Positions 52,438 to 60,554 of a DNA stretch of 64,000 bases are shown here, piece by piece. Source of the stretch: Termitidicoccus mucosus (GTDB lineage Bacteria; Verrucomicrobiota; Verrucomicrobiia; Opitutales; Opitutaceae); the NCBI RefSeq assembly GCF_038725785.1, contig NZ_CP109796.1, positions 1,798,001-1,862,000 on the forward strand, written 5' to 3'. The notes under the pieces were generated by a model. It saw nothing but the letters and a program-made list of their open reading frames with translations. It did not search any database and was not told where the DNA came from. The stretch's first letter is position 1. The number at the start of each line of letters is the position of its first letter. The translations under genes and the position numbers were made by a program.

Positions 52438-55400
52438 TTACCAGTGAAGCCGGATGACGGCGTCGACGCTGTGGCGGCCGTAATCGGTTCCCAGCTCGTA
52501 ATCGTAGGCCACGGAAAACAGGGCGTGCTTGCCCAATGCAAAACGCGCGCCGAGGCCGACCAGAAATCCATCGGTCTCGTAGCGGTCGGCCGTGGCATCG
52601 AAATAGCCGCCGCCGTCAACAAAAGCGCCGGTCACCGAGGTCTCCTTGTCGCCAAATGAAAAACGCTTTCCGACGAGGAAGTCCACCATGGCAGGCCGGT
52701 TCCACGGGGCCGTGAATGCCTGCGTGAACTGCACGCTCGCAAACCCGTCCCGGCGGTCGGTGGTGAAATCGGCGATTTCCACCGCGCCCGGGCCGGTCTC
52801 CGCCTGGTCCTTGTATTTGAAGCGCATGTAGTGGACAGCCACGGCGGGCTTCACCGATCCGCCCTCCCACGTGCCGAGCGCCATCCCGAGTTCGAGCGAG
52901 CCGCCGAGGGTGCCGGCTTTATACGAGCCCTTGGCCTGGCCGCCGCCTTCGTTGCGGATGGTGTCGGCGTCGAACGCGCCCATCATGAAGTCGCCGGCGA
53001 GATAAACCGGCCCCATCCGCCAGGCGGTGTAAACGCCGCCGTGCGGCTGGCCGGCATCGGTCTCCGCACGGTTGTCAGTTTTGATCTTGGTGCTGGCGTA
53101 GCCGGCATAGAGACCGACGAGGAGCCGGCCAAAAACATGATCGTAGCCGACCATGGCGCCGTAGGTGTCGTCGCGATGGCCGATCTTGTCCGCGCCACCG
53201 TCGAAGTCCGCGAAGGAACCGATGCCGCGCAACCAGAAATTGTTTGCGGAATCACCGGGCCGGCGATCAAGCACAGGCAGCAGGAAACTCTCGCTGAGAC
53301 GCGAATAGACCGCGCCGGTGGCGGCGGACATGGCATCAAACGCCGCGGCGATATCCTTGCCGGGATTCACCGCCTGGTTGAGGCCGGCGATGATGAGTTC
53401 GCCGTTTGCGGCAAGCGGCACGATATCGACCCCGGCGTTTTGCGCCCCTGCGTCGAATGCTGCCGTCTCGATGCCAGGCAGCGCGCCTGCATCAATGAGT
53501 TTGTATTGTTTGCCGCTGGCAAGCGCCACGCCGCCCAGCGCGATGGTGGCGCTGCCGGCAAACGTGACCGAACCGCTCGCGCGCAGCATGGCGGAGTTGG
53601 CGTTGAGCGTGTCCGCGTTGGTGAAAAGCAGCACGCCGCCGTTGACCGCGACGCTGCGCGCGACCGTGTTGATCGTGGCGATTTCGAGCGTGGCATTATT
53701 CACCTCGACATCGACGCCGGTGCCGCCGAGCGCGCTGTAGTTGCCCGTCGCGATGAGGCGCGCGCCCTGGCTGACGATGACGCGACCAAGCGTGTTCGCG
53801 CCCGTGAGCGTGGCAGCGCCGGCGTTGGCGACGGTGAGCGGGCCGGAGCCGTTGATCGCTCCGGAGAAAGTCGAGGCCCGTCCGTCGGTGTCGATCACGA
53901 GCGCATTGGCGCCGAGTTCGATGGCATTGGCGATCACAAGCTCATCGGCGGCGGTCCGCAGACGCGCCGCCGAGCCGGTGGCCCGCAGCACGCCCGATCC
54001 CAGGGCGCCGGACGCCCCGGCGGCGAGCGTGCCGTCGGCAATCTCGGTGGACGCGTGGCGGTTCGAACCGGAAAGGACAAGCTCGCCGCCGCCGGTCTTG
54101 ATGAGTTTGCCCGCCCCAGAGATATTGCCCTCCCAAGTCGCACTCGCGAAACCCGCCACATTAACCGCCCCGTTCGAGCCGCCCACCTCAAGCGCACGCG
54201 TGCTGTTGAACGCGGATGCGAGCGAAAGCGCGCCGCCGTCGAGGATGACTTCGCGATGCGCGGATTGGAGACCGAGCTGGCTGTCATCGGAAACTTCCAG
54301 CGTGCCGCTGAGCACACGGGTGTTGCCGACATAAAAATTGCCGCCGGTCATCCTGGCCGTGTTGCCCGCGCCCGCGTCGATCACAACAAAGACACCTTGT
54401 TTGCTGGCGTCGCCCGCACTGCCGATACCGAAGGCCGCGTCGCCCGCGCCGAGAGTGATTTTGTCATTGCGTCCGATCACGCCGCCACTGCTGCCGCTGA
54501 ACGTGAGCCGCGCCCAATCGTTGGCACCGGCCTCGTCGCCGGTGTAGGTGGTGTCGGAGAGATCGAGCCAGCCGCCGTTAAAATCAAAGGCATGCACGAG
54601 ATCGGCGGGCGATGCGATGTCGCGCAAAAAGACAAATCCGCCGTCGATGCGCGTGGCGCCATGCCCGAGCGCGGCGCTGCCGGAAAGCGTGAGCGAGCCC
54701 GCGCCGGTCTTTACGAGTGTCGCGGCGGCATCGGCGGCGCTGCTCGCGCCGTTGTAGGTGAAAGAGTGTCCGGCATTCGTCACATCAATGATGGCGGTGG
54801 CACCGGCAGCGAGGGCGAGATCGCTGGAAAGCGTGGCACTGGCAAGCGGCCTGAGCGTGGCGGAGCCGGACACCGTGATGGCCGCGCCCCCGCCGACACC
54901 GAGTTGCGCACCATCGGTGAACTCGATCGCTCCTGCGTTGAGGTCGATGCCGCCCCTGAAGGTATTGGCGCTGTTTTTGAAGACCAGAGTGCCGGTGCTG
55001 TTCTTGATGAGCTTGCTGCTGGTGCCGCCCGCAAGAAAGCCGGTGCCGTTGGAATACGAAACATCGGCGAGGATTCCACCTCCGTGGAAGGCATGGCTGC
55101 CGGTGGTGTCCACCACCATTTCCGCAACCGTCACGCCGCCGCTGCCGATGGTGATGTCGCGGGGCGCGGCAGCGTCGCCGAACGCGACCCGGTCGCCATC
55201 GGCAAAAAGTCCGCTGAATCCGCCATCGCCGGTCGACCAATTTGAGCCGGAGGCCGCCCATGTGCCGCTGGCAATGCCCTGCCACGTCAGCGCGCGGCTC
55301 GCATCGGCGGTCAGCTCCAGTTGAAGACTGGCGCCATTATCGGAAAGCGAACCGCTCTGGCGCGCGCCGCTGCTGATGTCGGCGCCGCGCAGCGTGAGCG

Positions 55401-58400
55401 TGGAGGACTTGAGGCCGGCGATGTTTTGCCCGAGATCATAGGTGCCGGAGAAAAACTGATCCAGATTTATAGTGTTGCCCGCGCTGCCTGCGTCGAGCGC
55501 CGCGACGTTCAGCCGGTCGCTGGTGCCTCCGCCGAGGATGGTGAAGTTGAGCGTCGCCCCGTTCGCCGCGAGCGTGCCGGTCGAGAGTGTCCGGCTCGTG
55601 GCATCCTCGCCGATGTCGAGGGACGACCCCGCCTCAAGCGTGACATTTCCAAACGTGCCGCTGCCGCCGAGAACCACGCCCGACCGGGCGATGATGGAAC
55701 CGCCAAGCTGCGCGGAGGCACCGCGCAGGATGAGCGAGCCGGCATTGACAGTCGTGACCCCGGCATAGGCGGAACTGTCGGCGCGAAGCACGAGCGCGCC
55801 GCTGCCGGACTTGTTCAAGACCGCCCCGGCCGCGCCTCCGATGGTGTCCTTCGCGGCATCGACCCCGCCAATCACGAGCGTGGAGCCGGCGGCGATGTTT
55901 ATATTGGCGGTGCCGCTGGCGGCTTGATATAAAAACCCACCGTCGGCGGCGGTGGCGGCGGCGTTGCCCTCGTAGGCGGTGGTGCCGGAACGGGTGACGG
56001 CGAGGTTGACGACGCCGAGGGCGTTGTTGAGCGCACCGCCTTTTTGCGCGGCGGTGTTGCTGGTGAAAACGGCGTCGGTGAGCGTGAGCACGGCGGCGGC
56101 AGCGCCGGTGGTGAGCGCGCCGCCGTGGGCGGCTTGGTTGCCGAGGAAGGTGGCGTTGGTGAGCGCGGCTGTGCCGGCCACGAGCATCACGCCACCGCCC
56201 TGCGCGGCGTCAACGTTGGCGGTCGCGGCGGAATTGTTTTCAAAAAGAATTTTGCCGCTGCCGCCAGCGGTCTCCGGTCCCATGATCAGCCCCGTCGCCG
56301 CGCCCACGTAGAAGAAACCGCTGTGTCCGGTCGCGCCCTCCGGCGCGGTGAAGTTTTTAATGGTCAGCATCCCGCCGTTCGCGACGAGGAAGCCGGCGTC
56401 GCGCTTGGTGGAGCCACCCGCCAGCAAGCGTCCGCCTCCATCGAACACAACGCCGCCGTTTATAATAATGCGCGCGGGGCCGACGCCACCGAAGGTCGTG
56501 GCCTGGGTGTTGCCATAATCAAGAACGTTCGTGAGCGCGCCGCCGAGCTGGCCGGTGCTGGAAATGGCGAGTTCGCCCTCGCGCAGGCTGATTTTTCCAA
56601 AACTGTTCACACCCGTGTTGTTTAAGGTAAGCCGGCCCGTGCCGGTTTTTATCAAAGTGCCCGTCACCGCGACGCCTCCACCGATAAAATTATAATCGGT
56701 GCTGCCGCTGACGTTCATGGCTGCCGCGGAAACCCCGCCTGCGGCGACCTCGATGGTGCGGTTTGCGCCCGTCTGGTCGAAGGTCACGGTGTCGCGGTTG
56801 ATGAATTTCGTCACGCCCCCCGCGCCCGACCAGTTTTCCTGCTCGTGATTCCAGAGCGTGCCGGTCACCCCCGTCCAGATGAGCGCGACATTATCAAACG
56901 ATGTTGTAAGTTGGAGTGTCGTGCCGCCCTGCACCGTGACCGCGCCGGTAAAATTGCGCCCGGCCTGCACATCGGTGACAACATTGGCCGCCCATGCCGC
57001 CACGTCGCCAGTGCCGCCGGTCCAGCGCGCGAGCGTGTAGGTGCCGCTGGCCAGTGCGCCGAGGCGGATGGTGCCGGTGCCGAGGACGTTGATATAATCG
57101 GCGACGAGCAGGTCGGCACCGGTGCTGCCGAACAAGTCATAATCGAGCGTCGCGCCCACCGCCAGCGCGAGCGTGCCAGCCACGGTCAGCGACTCCGGCG
57201 CGGCGCCGCCGGCGGCGCCGATTTGCAAAGTGGAGCCGGCCTGGGCGTCGAGCACGGTGAGCCCCGCCGCCGCGCTGTTCGTCATCAGCGTGCCCGAGCC
57301 TCCAAACGTGGCGCCACTGGCGATGGTGACTTTCCCGCCGAGTTTTGCGTCCGCGTTGCCCAGCAGCACGGTGCCGCTGGTGACATCAAACGAGCCGCGC
57401 CAATAGGAATTGTCGGCGTTTAATACCAGCAGGCCGCCGCCATCCTTGATCAACCTAGCCGCGCGCCCGGCAGCGGCATCCGCCGAAGCCAGACTGTCAT
57501 GATTGACATTGGCGGCGGATCCGATGGTCAGCGAAACGCCGTCCGCTATATTAAAACGCGCCGTGCCACTGTTTGCGGCATAATAGAACCCGCCTCCAGC
57601 GGCGTTGGCGGCAAACGCAGCGGTGCCGCTGGTCATTTCCGCCTGGGATGGCGTGGCGTTCAGTCCGGCGAAATTCCCCGTGTAGGCATAGCTGGTGGTG
57701 CCACCCGAGGCCGTGAGGTTGAAATTGATGTTGCTACCGGCGGCGTGAGCTTCCACCGCCCCGCCGAAGGTGCCGGCCCAGTTGTCCTTGAAGATGACAT
57801 TGTTCAATTCGATGCCGCCGGCCGGGGCCGAGGTGAGCGCGAGGCCGCCGCCGTAGGTCCCGGCGCGGTTGCCCTCGAAAAGAACGCCGGTCAGTCTGGT
57901 GCCGTCCGCCACGGCGCTGCTGACATGCAGGGCGCCCGCGTAACCGGTGTTGCCCGAATAATTGCCCGTGAACTTTCCGCCGGTCATATCCAGCGCGCCG
58001 GCATTGCGCATGGCACCCGCGATGCCGCCGCCGCTGGCGAGCACATGGTTGTCCTCGAAAGCCACGTTCACGAAAGTGGCGCTTCCATTGGCGTCCCTTA
58101 TCATCAGCGCCCCGGCCACGCCCGCAGTCGCGTTGGCATTCCCCTTTATGCTCACATTCTCAAGATAAGCGCTGCCTGACATTATATAAATAGCCCCGGC
58201 CTGACTGGTGGTCACATTGTTAATGAACTCGCCATCAATCACTGACAGTTTGCTGACCGCCAGTCCTCCATCCAAGTAAATGGCGCCGCCGACGCTTGCA
58301 CCGGCAGTCGAAGCATAATTGTTTTCGAACCGGACCTTGCTCAACACCAGCGTGCCGGTGCTGGCAATGGCCCCGCCCTGCCTGGTGGTGGCGGTGGTAG

Positions 58401-58806
58401 TGTTGCTGGCGAACAGCGCGTTGGCGATGGAGGCGTAGCCGGCGTTCGAGATGGCACCGCCATTGCCTCCGCTGACCGCGTTGCCCTTGAAAATCACGGT
58501 GCCGCTGGCGGCGGACGGCCCGATGGTCAGGGTGCCGCCCGCGGCGACATTGAGCGCGCCGCCGGCGGCAGCGCCGACGCCGGGCACGGCGAAGGTGAGC
58601 GTCACGTCGTCGGCAATCTCATACGCGCGCGACGCGCCGGCAACCACAACCTCCCGCGTCGTCACGGTCGAACTGGCGGTCACCGAGGTGGACTGCGCCG
58701 GCGCGGCGTGCGGAAGCGTTGCCGCCAGCGCCAGCGCAACCAGCAGGCGGTCACACCGGCGTTTCCCGGCATCGTTCCGAAAGATGGGCAAAAGGTGTTT
58801 TTTCAT
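52438..58806 (-). CDS. Giant autotransporter with Pmp-like and PATR repeats (2122 aa)
   Basis: The start at 58806 begins a long signal region (MKKHLLPIFRNDAGKRR..., cleavage near APAQS). The passenger has many GGA(I/L/V) and FxxN words (GGAISNAG, FASN, GGAIAS, FENN, GGAIYL, FINN, FEDN, FKDN; again about 810-900 with FENN, FLGN, GGALTT, FTSN), a pattern of chlamydial Pmp proteins, interspersed with PATR strands (LIKTGTGRLTLNN, LIKNSTGTLVFKN). The last ~290 residues are an autotransporter barrel ending AVIRLHW. The last 300 residues align along their length with the 1271-residue neighbour, so the pair arose by duplication. Probably an adhesin or surface fibre. Confidence 0.88.
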   Translation of the reverse strand: MKKHLLPIFRNDAGKRRCDRLLVALALAATLPHAAPAQSTSVTASSTVTTREVVVAGASRAYEIADDVTLTFAVPGVGAAAGGALNVAAGGTLTIGPSAASGTVIFKGNAVSGGNGGAISNAGYASIANALFASNTTTATTRQGGAIASTGTLVLSKVRFENNYASTAGASVGGAIYLDGGLAVSKLSVIDGEFINNVTTSQAGAIYIMSGSAYLENVSIKGNANATAGVAGALMIRDANGSATFVNVAFEDNHVLASGGGIAGAMRNAGALDMTGGKFTGNYSGNTGYAGALHVSSAVADGTRLTGVLFEGNRAGTYGGGLALTSAPAGGIELNNVIFKDNWAGTFGGAVEAHAAGSNINFNLTASGGTTSYAYTGNFAGLNATPSQAEMTSGTAAFAANAAGGGFYYAANSGTARFNIADGVSLTIGSAANVNHDSLASADAAAGRAARLIKDGGGLLVLNADNSYWRGSFDVTSGTVLLGNADAKLGGKVTIASGATFGGSGTLMTNSAAAGLTVLDAQAGSTLQIGAAGGAAPESLTVAGTLALAVGATLDYDLFGSTGADLLVADYINVLGTGTIRLGALASGTYTLARWTGGTGDVAAWAANVVTDVQAGRNFTGAVTVQGGTTLQLTTSFDNVALIWTGVTGTLWNHEQENWSGAGGVTKFINRDTVTFDQTGANRTIEVAAGGVSAAAMNVSGSTDYNFIGGGVAVTGTLIKTGTGRLTLNNTGVNSFGKISLREGELAISSTGQLGGALTNVLDYGNTQATTFGGVGPARIIINGGVVFDGGGRLLAGGSTKRDAGFLVANGGMLTIKNFTAPEGATGHSGFFYVGAATGLIMGPETAGGSGKILFENNSAATANVDAAQGGGVMLVAGTAALTNATFLGNQAAHGGALTTGAAAAVLTLTDAVFTSNTAAQKGGALNNALGVVNLAVTRSGTTAYEGNAAATAADGGFLYQAASGTANINIAAGSTLVIGGVDAAKDTIGGAAGAVLNKSGSGALVLRADSSAYAGVTTVNAGSLILRGASAQLGGSIIARSGVVLGGSGTFGNVTLEAGSSLDIGEDATSRTLSTGTLAANGATLNFTILGGGTSDRLNVAALDAGSAGNTINLDQFFSGTYDLGQNIAGLKSSTLTLRGADISSGARQSGSLSDNGASLQLELTADASRALTWQGIASGTWAASGSNWSTGDGGFSGLFADGDRVAFGDAAAPRDITIGSGGVTVAEMVVDTTGSHAFHGGGILADVSYSNGTGFLAGGTSSKLIKNSTGTLVFKNSANTFRGGIDLNAGAIEFTDGAQLGVGGGAAITVSGSATLRPLASATLSSDLALAAGATAIIDVTNAGHSFTYNGASSAADAAATLVKTGAGSLTLSGSAALGHGATRIDGGFVFLRDIASPADLVHAFDFNGGWLDLSDTTYTGDEAGANDWARLTFSGSSGGVIGRNDKITLGAGDAAFGIGSAGDASKQGVFVVIDAGAGNTARMTGGNFYVGNTRVLSGTLEVSDDSQLGLQSAHREVILDGGALSLASAFNSTRALEVGGSNGAVNVAGFASATWEGNISGAGKLIKTGGGELVLSGSNRHASTEIADGTLAAGASGALGSGVLRATGSAARLRTAADELVIANAIELGANALVIDTDGRASTFSGAINGSGPLTVANAGAATLTGANTLGRVIVSQGARLIATGNYSALGGTGVDVEVNNATLEIATINTVARSVAVNGGVLLFTNADTLNANSAMLRASGSVTFAGSATIALGGVALASGKQYKLIDAGALPGIETAAFDAGAQNAGVDIVPLAANGELIIAGLNQAVNPGKDIAAAFDAMSAATGAVYSRLSESFLLPVLDRRPGDSANNFWLRGIGSFADFDGGADKIGHRDDTYGAMVGYDHVFGRLLVGLYAGYASTKIKTDNRAETDAGQPHGGVYTAWRMGPVYLAGDFMMGAFDADTIRNEGGGQAKGSYKAGTLGGSLELGMALGTWEGGSVKPAVAVHYMRFKYKDQAETGPGAVEIADFTTDRRDGFASVQFTQAFTAPWNRPAMVDFLVGKRFSFGDKETSVTGAFVDGGGYFDATADRYETDGFLVGLGARFALGKHALFSVAYDYELGTDYGRHSVDAVIRLHW

Positions 58807-59127
58807 AAATGCGGTTATATAAAAAGATGCTGCTTTTTGGCCGCGAAAGCGTGGGAAGGATCGGGGGGATTTCATGGTTTTTCCATTTTCCGCGTTTCCA
58901 TGTCAGTTTTAGAGCCCTTTCTCTCATGCGGGACGGTCGTTTTTCGAGGTGTGTCTGGCAGGGAGGCTTTCTGGTGGGAGAAACCAATGGGCGGGGATTG
59001 AGCCGGGCATCGGGGCGCGAAACGGCATTGGAAGGAATGCGGCAGTCAATTTCCGCCACCGCGGACGCACAACGGCAAATGGGTGGTCTGCGAGGCAGAC
59101 CACACCTCGGGGATGCACCGTGGATCG
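58807..59127. other. 321-bp gene-free gap with a hairpin
   Basis: No plausible coding frame was found. It should contain the promoter and leader of the giant autotransporter gene (minus strand). At 59083-59103 a perfect 9-bp stem (GTGGTCTGC/GCAGACCAC) closes a three-base loop, 24 bases beyond the sialidase stop; it has no U-tract and may be a 3' stabiliser or part of a Rho-dependent end. Confidence 0.5.
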
Positions 59128-60420
59128 TTACTGTTTCAGCGAATCGGCTCCATCCGTGAGCCATTCGAGGTTGAAGCGGGCGATCGAGATGAAACGCGAG
59201 GGGAAATTGCTGCCGCTCTTGGAAAGACCGTCCTCGTAGATGCAGAGAATCGTTCCGTCATCCAGGACCGCGAGGTCGCTGTAGCCGCTCGGGCCGGGCT
59301 CCAGCACCTTGTTCACCGGCCAGGTCCGGCCCTCGTCGTAGCTCACCTTGACGGAAAGGTTTTTGCGGAAAAGTCCGTTGGTGACGTGCGCGCGCCCGTC
59401 GCGGTCGTTGTCGGGGTTGGAAAAGAGAATGCGGTTTTTCCCGTGGGATTTCACGCTGCTCAGGCGGGTGATGGCGCCCATGCAGACGGGTTCCTTGAGC
59501 GCCGGGTCATAGACGGGCTTGCTCCAGCCGGTCGCGCCGTCGGGGCTGATCGCGACGCCGCGGCGGTGGAGCGGCGACTCGTTGCGGATGTTCAGCATGA
59601 CGCGCCCGTCTGCAAGCTGGATGGCGACCGTCTCGTTGGGATTGGGCAGCGGGTCGTCCTCGCCCGCGGCAATCTCGCCGCAAAGCCAGGTTTTGCCGTG
59701 GTCGTCGGAGTAAATGGTCGAGACGACGGACGGACGGTGGCCGTTGTAGCCGCCGCCGCGCGACAACCAGACGGGAACAACCAGGCGGCCATTGGCAAGC
59801 TGGATGCCGTGCCCGGGGCCGGTCGCAAGGGCTTTCCACGGATAAACTTTCTTAAAGCCGTCAAAGACATTTGTCACCTCGACCGGCGGTGACCAGGTGA
59901 CACCGTCGTCCCTGCTGGTCATGAGAAAGCAGCGCGCCTGCTCCACGCAGTGGAAGAGATGGATTTCGCCGGTCGTATAATCGACGACGGGCATCTGGTT
60001 GGTGATGGGACGCTGGCCCTCGGCGCCGAGGCCCTGTTTTACGGCGACCTCGTTGCGCTCGAAGGTGAAGCCGTGTTTTTCATGCAGGCCCACATAGACG
60101 ATGCGTTTCTGCGGCTCCCAAGTGCGCCCGCCGTTCGTGCTGCGGCGCATGTAGATTTCGATGGTGGACCAGTCTCCGAGCTTGGCGTCCTTGCGCGCGT
60201 CGCAGAAGGCCAGCACGGAGCCCTTGGCGGTGACGACGATGCCGGGGATGCGGTAGTTGGCATAGCCGGCCTTGCCGGCGGTGAAGAGTTGGAATTTCTC
60301 GATCAGCGGCAGCGGCTCGCGGGGCGGCTCCCATTTGCGCAGTTCGTCTTGCGAGGCGCCCGCGGGCATGTCCGCGATTGGGAGAAGGCCGAGAATTGAT
60401 GCCAGGAGGTATTTTTTCAT
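59128..60420 (-). CDS. Secreted exo-alpha-sialidase, GH33
   Basis: A 430-residue protein from 60420 (MKKYLLASILGLLPIADMPAGA, signal peptide). It has the sialidase YRIPG motif (first Arg of the triad, about 57), FCDARKD with the catalytic Asp, and four Asp boxes (RSTNGGRTW, SRDDGVTW, YSDDHGKTW, SYDEGRTW). NPNETVAIQ and NIRNESP supply the Glu and second Arg, and LCIYEDG the Tyr-region. It should cleave terminal sialic acid. It lies 134 bp after a second sialidase gene on the same strand. In-frame sequence upstream of 60420 has no signal and was left out. Confidence 0.92.
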   Translation of the reverse strand: MKKYLLASILGLLPIADMPAGASQDELRKWEPPREPLPLIEKFQLFTAGKAGYANYRIPGIVVTAKGSVLAFCDARKDAKLGDWSTIEIYMRRSTNGGRTWEPQKRIVYVGLHEKHGFTFERNEVAVKQGLGAEGQRPITNQMPVVDYTTGEIHLFHCVEQARCFLMTSRDDGVTWSPPVEVTNVFDGFKKVYPWKALATGPGHGIQLANGRLVVPVWLSRGGGYNGHRPSVVSTIYSDDHGKTWLCGEIAAGEDDPLPNPNETVAIQLADGRVMLNIRNESPLHRRGVAISPDGATGWSKPVYDPALKEPVCMGAITRLSSVKSHGKNRILFSNPDNDRDGRAHVTNGLFRKNLSVKVSYDEGRTWPVNKVLEPGPSGYSDLAVLDDGTILCIYEDGLSKSGSNFPSRFISIARFNLEWLTDGADSLKQ

Positions 60421-60554
60421 ATATAAGCTGCTGATTTTATTGTTGTCGGTAACTGCCAAAAAAGACGAGGAAGGCATGGTGTCATGCCGGACATGATCGA
60501 GGCAATAAAGGGGACGATGAACACCGCTCATGAAGCCGTGTGTCGTCGTCCCAT

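Noticed and set aside
48707-55245. Very long plus-strand frames (over 800 residues) opposite both autotransporters
   Set aside because: Repetitive passenger DNA with few AT-rich stops gives long antisense frames; no domain is visible and the minus-strand genes have signal peptides and barrels.
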